In this document: one piece after another, positions 57,284-64,000 of the stretch
Layout: every line of letters begins with the position of its first letter
Numbering within the stretch: position 1 is the first letter of the stretch
Assembly: GCF_030690045.1 (NCBI RefSeq)
Contig: NZ_JAUYHK010000021.1
Coordinates: forward strand, 1 to 64,000
Source of the DNA: Thalassospira sp.
GTDB taxonomy: Bacteria > Pseudomonadota > Alphaproteobacteria > Rhodospirillales > Thalassospiraceae
DNA length: 64,000 bases
Direction: 5' to 3'
Position numbers and translations under genes: made by a program
The notes under the pieces: model-generated
What the model was told of the DNA's origin: nothing
Seen by the model: the letters and a program-made list of their open reading frames with translations, nothing else
Databases searched by the model: none

Positions 57284-59240
57284 GGGTTTTCTCCATTGTT
57301 GAAGAGACGTTCAGATTGACAGGGGTGTTTGAAAAATCCGGCATCTTCGGGGGGCGGATACTGGATTGGCCGTCCAGTTCCGGATCAAGGAAGTAAAGCC
57401 GCTGCTTGCCGTAGATCGGCGGCTGGCCCCCGACAAAAATCAGCATGTCACCGGGTTTCGGCTTGTCGATGCCGTCCGGATCAATGTTGATCATGGGAAT
57501 GCGCATGATTTCGTCAGCCGTCATAAGATCGCGGCTGGTTTCATGGATATTGTCCGATACAGAACCGCTCATCTGTCCGGACTTTCCGGATTGCGACCGC
57601 CGCCGTTGAACGACCGTCACTTTGCCGAGCATTTTGGCAAGATGTTCGGCGGTTTCCGGATCGTTCGGCACAAAGGCCGTGCGGATATGGCAGTTCCCCA
57701 TGATGGAGGTATCTTTGCCATAGGTTTTAAAGAGTTGTTTGATGTCCTGGATGATAATGTAACAGCGGATGCCGTAACCGGCGAGGAAGGCCAGAGATTC
57801 CTCAAAGACATCGAGTTTTCCGGTAGAGATCAACTCATCGAGCATCAACAGAAGCTTGTATTTATAGCCTTTGCCGCCAAGAAAATTGCCGCCCTTTCGG
57901 CGGAAAGAAAACTTCGTGAGCAGTCGCTTGAAGCCGGATTTTGGCTTGCTGCCTTCCCCAAACTCCATTTCTTCGGTCAATCGCCGCAGGAACATATTGA
58001 GCATGATCCGGATCAGGGGCCGGATACGCGCAATGTCACTTGGGCTGAAGACCAGAAACAGCGACATCGGCTTATCGCCATTCATGATGTCACTGAGTTT
58101 GAAATCACTGACCGCTGTGTTGCGGGCAATGATCGGATCGGCATACAGGGTAAGCTGCGTTTTGGCGTTGCCATGCACGCCGGATCGCTGTTGCGGTGCC
58201 ATAATTGCGAGGCTGTTCGCTCCACCCCGCACAACCTTGTTCACATGCGATGATCCATGATCGTAAGCGGCCATGCCGTTCAGGATTTTGACAAAGTTAT
58301 CCTCGGCCGCCATTGCGTTTTCTGTGGCCTGAGTTTCTTTGCTGGCCCCTTCACGGGCACTCTCAATAGCCTCTGCCGGTGGCTCGACTGTCATAATGCC
58401 CGACAGGAACGTGTTCACATCATCAAAGCAGGCGATGCGCTGTTCTTCTTTGCGGACCTTGTAAATCACATGGAGCAGGACAACTGAAAGCCAGCCCCAG
58501 CCTTCCTGACGCCAGTAATCGTAGAGACCCTTGCCGTCCGGATCGATCACCATGTTTGCGATATTCTGGCAGTCGGCCACGTCGCGCATCGTGCCGGTGC
58601 GGACTTCTGCCAACGGATTGAACCGCATGGTATTGGTTGGATCGATGGCGGTCGGCTCGAACCGCACCACAAAGTTTCCCAACTTCGCCAGCCAGCCCGC
58701 TGTTTTGGCGTAGTTCTCACCCTTGATATCAAGGGTCACAGAACTTGACCGCCAGCGCAGAAGTGTCGCGATGATCAGACTGACACCTTTACCGGTTCGG
58801 GTCGGTGCAAAGGCCATGACATGCGACGGGCTGTTATCCCGCAGTTCAAGGATTTTGCCGAGCTTGGCCGGGAAGCCGCCGACCACAACCCCGGCTTTGC
58901 GCAGCAGACGGGCCTTTTTGATATCCTTCAGCTTTGCCCAACGGGCCGAGCCATAAAGATTTTTGCTTTTATGTCCACCCGACATTGTTTCGTTTCTCGC
59001 CCGGGTCATTAAAAACCCGACGACAACAAAAAGCAGACCGGCCACGATGGCCGTCAGGAAGGCCGGTTTTAGCAATTCATCGGGCAAGCCTTCCGGGTGA
59101 ATGGAAGCCGCCCAAAGCCATTGCCACCATGCCGGGTTTCTCGGATCAAAACCGACCGAGAGATACCACTGCCCCAGAATTCCACCGACCAGCCCCAACA
59201 GGATGAGGAACAGGAAAAATTGACCGACACGCTGGTTCAT
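57270..59240 (-). CDS. virD4: VirD4/TraG coupling protein
   Basis: 656 residues. Two N-terminal membrane helices (FFLFLILLGLVGGILGQWYL; LLKPAFLTAIVAGLLFVVVGFLM), then GSARWAKLKDIKKARLL, Walker A APTRTGKG (146-153) and Walker B in KLLLMLDELISTGKL. C-terminal sequence DDPETAEHLAKMLGK-like and GQPPIYGKQRLYFLDPEL is typical of TraG. It is the ATPase that brings the relaxosome to the T4SS. Overlaps virB11 by 4 bp. Confidence 0.96.
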   Translation of the reverse strand: MNQRVGQFFLFLILLGLVGGILGQWYLSVGFDPRNPAWWQWLWAASIHPEGLPDELLKPAFLTAIVAGLLFVVVGFLMTRARNETMSGGHKSKNLYGSARWAKLKDIKKARLLRKAGVVVGGFPAKLGKILELRDNSPSHVMAFAPTRTGKGVSLIIATLLRWRSSSVTLDIKGENYAKTAGWLAKLGNFVVRFEPTAIDPTNTMRFNPLAEVRTGTMRDVADCQNIANMVIDPDGKGLYDYWRQEGWGWLSVVLLHVIYKVRKEEQRIACFDDVNTFLSGIMTVEPPAEAIESAREGASKETQATENAMAAEDNFVKILNGMAAYDHGSSHVNKVVRGGANSLAIMAPQQRSGVHGNAKTQLTLYADPIIARNTAVSDFKLSDIMNGDKPMSLFLVFSPSDIARIRPLIRIMLNMFLRRLTEEMEFGEGSKPKSGFKRLLTKFSFRRKGGNFLGGKGYKYKLLLMLDELISTGKLDVFEESLAFLAGYGIRCYIIIQDIKQLFKTYGKDTSIMGNCHIRTAFVPNDPETAEHLAKMLGKVTVVQRRRSQSGKSGQMSGSVSDNIHETSRDLMTADEIMRIPMINIDPDGIDKPKPGDMLIFVGGQPPIYGKQRLYFLDPELDGQSSIRPPKMPDFSNTPVNLNVSSTMEKTHEAA

Positions 59241-60250
59241 GCCGCTCTCCCGTTTTTGAGGATGTAATTGTCATTCCTTGGCTGCCAGATATCGGTGATA
59301 CGCCGGAAACTGTCCTCATAGCGTTTGACCTGGACAACCAGATCAACCATTTCGCTCAGGAACTCCGGAATCCGGTCCATCTTCATTCCAGCCCATGCGA
59401 TGTTCTGGTCGAACTTGCGATGGATGGCGTGTCTGGGATCGGATGAATGGATCGTGAAACTCACGCCGGTTGCACCGGCATTGAGCGTGCCCAGAACGGC
59501 AAAGGCATTCTTGGTGGAGATTTCCCCGAACGGCACCCGGTCTGGGGTAATGCGGTTGACATGATCGAACAGCACACGCCAATCGACCATGCCGGTATTG
59601 GTTCCGCTTTCCCGCGCCGCCAGAAGACCGTTGCCGTCCCAAAAGCGGTCGAGAAACAACTCGTTGCTATCTTCCATCCCAACAACGCGCACGTCATCGG
59701 CGACCGAGGACAAAAGAAGGTTTAGCAGCGTGGTCTTGCCGGTATTGGTTCCGCCAGATATCCCGATGTTCAAGCCTTTGATCATCGCTTCAATCAGCAG
59801 GTCCTTGATTTCGCTTTCGCACTTGATTTTAGTCCGCTCCATCGCGTCATCAAGGAAGTCACGATCCCCCTTTTTGGTGGCGGCAATCAGATCGCCCCAT
59901 GTCGGGGTGAAGGGATGCTTGCAGCGGATCGCAAGACTGAGGCCGGATCGAACCGATGGCCCGACCAGACATTCAAAGCGATGGCCCTCATCTAGAGACG
60001 TAGAGAGGATCGGGTTGGCGTCCGGATCGAAGTTCAGGCCCCGGACGTTTGACAGGCTTTTGCAAAGCCCTTCGATTGCCGCCTGTGTCAGAGCGGGATC
60101 TTCGATCAGTTTTTTGCCTTCGCCGCGCCGATCCACCACGATGCAGCCCGGCTTGTTCAGCCGGACTTCAACGGTTTTCGGATCGTCATAGTATTTGGCG
60201 AGGGGACGGACGATTTTTTTGTATAGGGGATTGATGGTTATCTGGTTCAT
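59237..60250 (-). CDS. virB11: VirB11/TrbB secretion ATPase
   Basis: 337 residues from the ATG at 60250, which overlaps the upstream stop (TAATG); a start 9 codons earlier is less likely. Walker A GGTNTGKTT (166-174), an Asp box (RVVGMEDSNELFL), Walker B-like DRVPFGEI and the His box (TIHSSDPRHAIHRKFDQ) are present. It is the hexameric cytoplasmic motor of the T4SS. Confidence 0.95.
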   Translation of the reverse strand: MNQITINPLYKKIVRPLAKYYDDPKTVEVRLNKPGCIVVDRRGEGKKLIEDPALTQAAIEGLCKSLSNVRGLNFDPDANPILSTSLDEGHRFECLVGPSVRSGLSLAIRCKHPFTPTWGDLIAATKKGDRDFLDDAMERTKIKCESEIKDLLIEAMIKGLNIGISGGTNTGKTTLLNLLLSSVADDVRVVGMEDSNELFLDRFWDGNGLLAARESGTNTGMVDWRVLFDHVNRITPDRVPFGEISTKNAFAVLGTLNAGATGVSFTIHSSDPRHAIHRKFDQNIAWAGMKMDRIPEFLSEMVDLVVQVKRYEDSFRRITDIWQPRNDNYILKNGRAA

Positions 60251-62496
60251 TACCACCATCCCCAATTGCCGAGGCAACCTGACTTGACGCTGTTGCTGTG
60301 GCTCGGGAAACCGGGAACGCTACTATTGTAGACCACATGCCAACTGGAGTTGGGGGTGCCCTGATTTTGGATTGAAGGACTTCGGTTGGTTGCTCTGCAA
60401 TTATTCGTTACAGCATCGCCGATCTGAACGCTGTCTTCGCGAATGATGGTTTTTGTTGCGACCTGATCCGTCCATGCACAATGATCAGGCGATGTTGATG
60501 TCCCTTGATGGAGTTGTGAACCTGGGCCGTTATCACCTGTATCGGTTCTGTAATAATAGGAAAGTGTCGATGTACCGCATTTGTTTGTTCTGTCGCTCGC
60601 GCGCATGGGCTGTGTGAATCTTGATGTTGAGCTTGTACCCCACACGATCACTGGATCACAGGCACTGCCCACATTTACGGGAGTGTCTTCGTCTACCTTC
60701 AAGTTGTAGGTCGTGCCATCCGGGCGGGTATAGGCATTGACCAGATCGCGGCCTTCAAAGCGGGTGCATTCTTCATAGAAGACTTCACCATTGGCCTTGG
60801 GCGACTGACCTTCATAGGCATAAGGAATTTGCGGATCACCGGCCAGAACCTGGCTGGTTGCGATGTTGTAACGGCCTTGCGGTGTGCCTTCGATGTAAAG
60901 CGTAACCAGACGGTATGAGAACAGTTTGTCATCATGGTTCTGATAGCCGGTGGTTTCCTGCTGGTGGGCATAGATAACATCGTTGTCCTGGCACTCGGTC
61001 ACAGCTTCCTGTTTGCCATCAATCAGGTAATAGAACCGTTCGCTGCCGATACTCTGGCTGGCGGTGATATTGTGGGTCCATTTGGCCGGGTCTTCACATC
61101 CTGCCGTGGTGGATTGAATATCCTTGGCCGTCGTATCGGGCGTGCAGGGGCTGCGATACAACTCAAAGCCGTTGACGTTAATCATCACCCGGCTTTGCAG
61201 TGTGACCTTGCCGCTTTCGCGATTGATGATCGGTTCGCAAACCTGATCGCCATTGGCGGTTTTATAAATCGTGCTGTGCGGATATTCCTCGTCGTTATCC
61301 TGACAGGAGGTATCCCAATCGCGGCCATCAAGGGTGTAGATATATTTCGACCGGCCAAAGGACTTGCCCGCAATGAAATCATCGCGGATGTCGCAACCTT
61401 CCGTGGTTTGCACCATCGGAACCGGATCGACTTCGATTGATGCCGCGCAATCGGCAACCGGGATCACTTTGCCGTTGTGGTTGGTGTAAACCAGCTTGCC
61501 TTGCGGCACGGCCTGAAGGTTGGTGTAATCAAGATAGACATTGCAGGCGTTGCGATCTTCAACGATGTCAAAGATTTTTTCCGCGTCGGGCTGGCAATCG
61601 CCGATTTCTTCCCGATTGCCGCCGCCATCCGTGTAGTAATAGATGAACTGTGCGGTTGCCGTCATCGCCTCGACATTTTCATCGTAAGAACACACGGCGT
61701 AAGACTGGCTGATCTTGAAGCGTTCGGCCCCATCGGCGCACGCGCCATATTCGGGTGTGCCGTCCGTCGTCGTCACCACACGGGTTTGCTGGATGGCCTG
61801 CAACTGATCGAGATCAACCCGGATATTGCAGCCTTCTGTCGTGATGTTTGAACTGATCACAGCTTCCTTGCCGACATCCAGTGCGCCCGGTGTGCTGTAT
61901 CCTGAAGCATCCGGATTTGAGGAGGCATTCGACCCCACCTTGCCGTCAGAAGCGCCAACCCCGGCATCGGCAAGTTCATCTTCTTTTGCGGCTTCTTCCG
62001 GTTCTTCCTGTGCGGCGGCCAGCCGTTCGAGGGCGGCCACAAGTTCCGGCTGATCGCCTTCAATCGTGATCGGGGACGATGGATCAAGCGAGGTTTGATC
62101 CAGATTGAACTGCGCTGCAAAATTGTCCGAATTGAGCGGTTCAGTACTGTTTCCTTTGCCGACACTCGACAGCACAAGCTGGCCGATCAGCATGTCATCG
62201 ACCGACACATAGCGGGCGTAGGCTTTCGCCGTCACACCCTCGGTCAGAGACTTTGAAACGCCCGGCACATCGACAAGCCCGAGATCCAGTGCAATCGGAT
62301 CATTCTCGGGCAGTTCGGTCAGGGTTTTGGTGCGGGTCAGGATATTGACCTTTGCGACCATCGCATCGATCCCGGCAGCGGACGGATCGGCGACCGGGGC
62401 CGGGGGGTGTGTTCCGGTGTCCTCTGTCATCTGCGCGGATACCGGCAGGGCAAGACATGACGACACCAGAAGCAATGCAAGCCATTTGCTTTTCAT
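60250..62496 (-). CDS. Secreted cysteine-repeat protein of the T4SS operon
   Basis: 748 residues. Signal peptide at 1-21 (LALLLVSSCLALPVSA-Q). Residues 22-205 are acidic and partly low-complexity (EEPEEAAKEDELADAG). From about 210 to 560 a unit of 50-60 residues repeats six or more times: a TxGC start, a strand ending R-x-x-Y-x-x-x-D-G, then a C-x-D-x-x-x-x-Y end, with two cysteines per unit. The C-terminus has more cysteines and ends in LGNWGWW. No family is known to me. It lies between virB10 and virB11 with 5-bp and 1-bp junctions, so it belongs to the transfer machine. It could be a surface adhesin, a pilus-associated protein or a shield. Confidence 0.8.
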   Translation of the reverse strand: MKSKWLALLLVSSCLALPVSAQMTEDTGTHPPAPVADPSAAGIDAMVAKVNILTRTKTLTELPENDPIALDLGLVDVPGVSKSLTEGVTAKAYARYVSVDDMLIGQLVLSSVGKGNSTEPLNSDNFAAQFNLDQTSLDPSSPITIEGDQPELVAALERLAAAQEEPEEAAKEDELADAGVGASDGKVGSNASSNPDASGYSTPGALDVGKEAVISSNITTEGCNIRVDLDQLQAIQQTRVVTTTDGTPEYGACADGAERFKISQSYAVCSYDENVEAMTATAQFIYYYTDGGGNREEIGDCQPDAEKIFDIVEDRNACNVYLDYTNLQAVPQGKLVYTNHNGKVIPVADCAASIEVDPVPMVQTTEGCDIRDDFIAGKSFGRSKYIYTLDGRDWDTSCQDNDEEYPHSTIYKTANGDQVCEPIINRESGKVTLQSRVMINVNGFELYRSPCTPDTTAKDIQSTTAGCEDPAKWTHNITASQSIGSERFYYLIDGKQEAVTECQDNDVIYAHQQETTGYQNHDDKLFSYRLVTLYIEGTPQGRYNIATSQVLAGDPQIPYAYEGQSPKANGEVFYEECTRFEGRDLVNAYTRPDGTTYNLKVDEDTPVNVGSACDPVIVWGTSSTSRFTQPMRASDRTNKCGTSTLSYYYRTDTGDNGPGSQLHQGTSTSPDHCAWTDQVATKTIIREDSVQIGDAVTNNCRATNRSPSIQNQGTPNSSWHVVYNSSVPGFPSHSNSVKSGCLGNWGWW

Positions 62497-62501
62497 GATT
62501 G

Positions 62502-63623
62502 TTACTCCACTTCCTTGATATACCAGTCCGTTGCCGGACGGATTTGCAGGCGGGTGCCTTGCGGGATCGTGATGATCGGTTTGAGATCAATCGTTCGCTC
62601 CAGCATGTCGGCGGTGATTTCCCCGAATTTGGTTGAGAGTTCTTCAGACGCCTTTTCGGCAGCGGCGGTTGCCACTTGCCCGTCGGCATCTTCTGTTTTC
62701 GTGCTGGCGGCGGCATAGCGCACCGCAGTTGAAATCCCGGTCAGCAGGAAGGCATTGCCGTAGCGTTGCCAAAACCGGTTATCGACTTCCCCGGCGACCC
62801 CCAACCAGCCTTGCTGATTGGTGACGTTGGATGCGACCTGGATGATTTCGGCGCGATGGCCCGCAATCAGAACGCGGTCGCACTGGATCGAAAGCTGTGA
62901 ACTGCCCATATCTTCGGGCGGCTGATAGCTGCAAATCATCCTTGAGCCTTTCGGCAGCAGGACCATGCGCCCGTGATAGCCAAACACATCACGGGTTGTT
63001 TGCAGAATCACCGAACCGGGTTGATCCCCCCCGACCTGACTGTTGATCCCGGTTTCCAGTTGGACAGAGATGTAGCGGTCCTGGGCGATCTTCCTTGTGT
63101 TATCGACCGGCAGGGTCGAGTACCGGCGCGGCCCCTGATAATCTTCCGGTTCCTTCCCCACATCCTTCAGATCAAGCGGATCGGGTGCAATGCGGCGATC
63201 CATTTTCGGGATTGGCGCGATATTGGCTCCGCTATCCCCGCTATCCATTGAAACCGCAGGATCGTGATAGGCGGCAAGGGTCAGGCTTTGACTCTGTACC
63301 GCCCGCGACATGGCCGCCTGCAAGGCCAGCCGGTAAGGGTCTGGTGCAGGCATCGGGGCGGGTTCCGGTTCCTTCACAGGTTCCGGTTCCGGAGCCGGTG
63401 GTGGTGGGGGTGCCGGTGGTGCGGCCTGTTTGATGATCACGGGCGGAAAACGCGGCGGCGCTGGTTCCGGTGCCGGAGGTTCGGGCGGCGGCGGAGCCGG
63501 TAAAGCCCAAGCCGTTTCATCGTCAGCCGGTAGCGTCGGCGGGGCCTTGGCCTGTTCCGGATCGACACACAGACCATTGAAGGTCAGGCCGATCACCAGC
63601 GCGATGTCACAGAGCGCACTCAT
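62502..63623 (-). CDS. virB10: VirB10/TrbI T4SS scaffold protein
   Basis: 373 residues. A short hydrophobic start (ALCDIALVIGLTFNGLCV), then a long proline-rich spacer (PPPPEPPAPEPAPPRFPP and a second block) to about 95. The conserved TrbI domain is at about 180-373 (ISVQLETGINSQVGGDQPGSVILQTTRDVFGYHGRMVLLPKGSRMICSY, IPQGTRLQIR). It spans the envelope and joins inner and outer membrane parts. The cytoplasmic N-terminal tail usual for VirB10 is missing. Overlaps virB9 by 4 bp. Confidence 0.92.
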   Translation of the reverse strand: MSALCDIALVIGLTFNGLCVDPEQAKAPPTLPADDETAWALPAPPPPEPPAPEPAPPRFPPVIIKQAAPPAPPPPPAPEPEPVKEPEPAPMPAPDPYRLALQAAMSRAVQSQSLTLAAYHDPAVSMDSGDSGANIAPIPKMDRRIAPDPLDLKDVGKEPEDYQGPRRYSTLPVDNTRKIAQDRYISVQLETGINSQVGGDQPGSVILQTTRDVFGYHGRMVLLPKGSRMICSYQPPEDMGSSQLSIQCDRVLIAGHRAEIIQVASNVTNQQGWLGVAGEVDNRFWQRYGNAFLLTGISTAVRYAAASTKTEDADGQVATAAAEKASEELSTKFGEITADMLERTIDLKPIITIPQGTRLQIRPATDWYIKEVE

Positions 63624-64000
63624 GCGCCACCTGTGTATTCAATGCACATATATTTGAAGCCGCTTTTCAGGGTAATCAGCTTCTGTGTGCTTTCAACGAT
63701 AAAGGTTTGACCCTGTACGCGGGTATTGACCAGTTCGTCAAATTCATCAACGACCACATAGGCGGTTGGCAGTTCAAGGTCCTTCCATTTGTCGCCAAAC
63801 CGGATATAGGTGAAATGGTCATCGCGAAAGACCGTGACCGGCTCAAGATCGTCATCCCCCCAGAGCTTGTATTGTCCCCAACCGCGCAGCGCGTTGGGAT
63901 CAAACTTCGCTTCGGCGACAAAATCGCCCTCGGGCGTGCCGGGATTGGTGTTGGTCAAACCATTGACCGCATCCGCAACCTGGTCTTCTCCGTCGATCTT
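63620..64000 (-). CDS. virB9: VirB9/TrbG T4SS protein (C-terminal part)
   Basis: At least 127 residues are in the window; the frame stays open through the right edge, so the start is outside. The visible part is the VirB9 C-terminal beta domain: WGQYKLWGDDDLEPVTVFRDDHFTYIRFGDKWKDLELPTAYVV and GQTFIVESTQKLITLKSGFKYMCIEY. It forms the outer-membrane core complex with VirB7 and VirB10. Stop overlaps the virB10 start. Confidence 0.9.
   Translation of the reverse strand, partial: KIDGEDQVADAVNGLTNTNPGTPEGDFVAEAKFDPNALRGWGQYKLWGDDDLEPVTVFRDDHFTYIRFGDKWKDLELPTAYVVVDEFDELVNTRVQGQTFIVESTQKLITLKSGFKYMCIEYTGGA

Overview
The window reads as alphaproteobacterial DNA of moderate GC. It has RepC-type replication and ParA partition genes, a VirB/TrbI-type conjugation set, a kdpFABCDE operon and a type I-E CRISPR-Cas locus. 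A marine Rhodospirillales genus such as Thalassospira is my guess from overall flavour; nothing in the sequence proves it. It opens with the tail of an rRNA operon (5S rRNA, tRNA-fMet) and passes straight into plasmid-type genes. It is therefore either a secondary replicon (chromid or megaplasmid) carrying an rrn operon, or a conjugative element integrated beside tRNA-fMet. It ends inside a T4SS gene (virB9), so the element continues past the right edge.

Layout. 1-0.35 kb: 5S and tRNA-fMet. 0.6-5.3 kb (+): replication and maintenance module: RepC-like initiator, HD phosphohydrolase, SprT-like metalloprotein, secreted SNase-like nuclease, ProQ/FinO RNA chaperone, ParA, and a ribbon-helix-helix partner; copies of an AT-rich motif flank parts of it. 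5.8-12.0 kb: signalling cluster: sugar-binding protein plus sensor kinase (-), divergent from receiver-EAL, receiver-HDOD and a decayed receiver gene (+). 12.3-20.4 kb (+): complete Kdp potassium uptake operon with its KdpDE two-component system. 20.4-25.0 kb: redox/small-molecule cassette with decay: truncated MFS gene, ABM monooxygenase, LysR and HxlR regulators, an intact Old Yellow Enzyme and the wreck of a second one. 25.1-33.2 kb (-): polymorphic-toxin operon: a 2185-residue SpvB/VCBS/RHS/Hint protein with a swapped-in C-terminal toxin, its likely immunity gene, and an aegerolysin-like gene.

33.2-38.9 kb: regulatory-rich stretch with palindromes, a long nested hairpin, 10-bp tandem repeats, a large serine recombinase, an unknown 196-residue gene, a plasmid-type phosphoribosyltransferase and a gene fragment. 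38.9-49.5 kb (+): complete type I-E locus (cas3, cas8e, cse2, cas7e, cas5e, cas6e, cas1e, cas2e) and an array of 41 repeats (the last degenerate) with 40 spacers on an exact 61-bp period. 49.7-64.0 kb (-): DNA transfer genes: MOBP relaxase, its RHH accessory protein, a giant ArdC-TraC antirestriction/primase fusion, a small ORF, VirD4 coupling protein, VirB11 ATPase, a secreted cysteine-repeat protein, VirB10 and VirB9.

Together the genes make a self-maintaining and probably self-transmissible unit. It carries potassium scavenging, sensory, competition (Rhs) and defence (CRISPR) cargo, and antirestriction and primase functions suited to entering new hosts. The least explained parts are the cysteine-repeat secreted protein inside the T4SS operon, the Rhs/immunity/aegerolysin trio, the triplicated primase-like modules of the relaxase, and the structured non-coding DNA at 34.2 kb and 36.8-37.0 kb.
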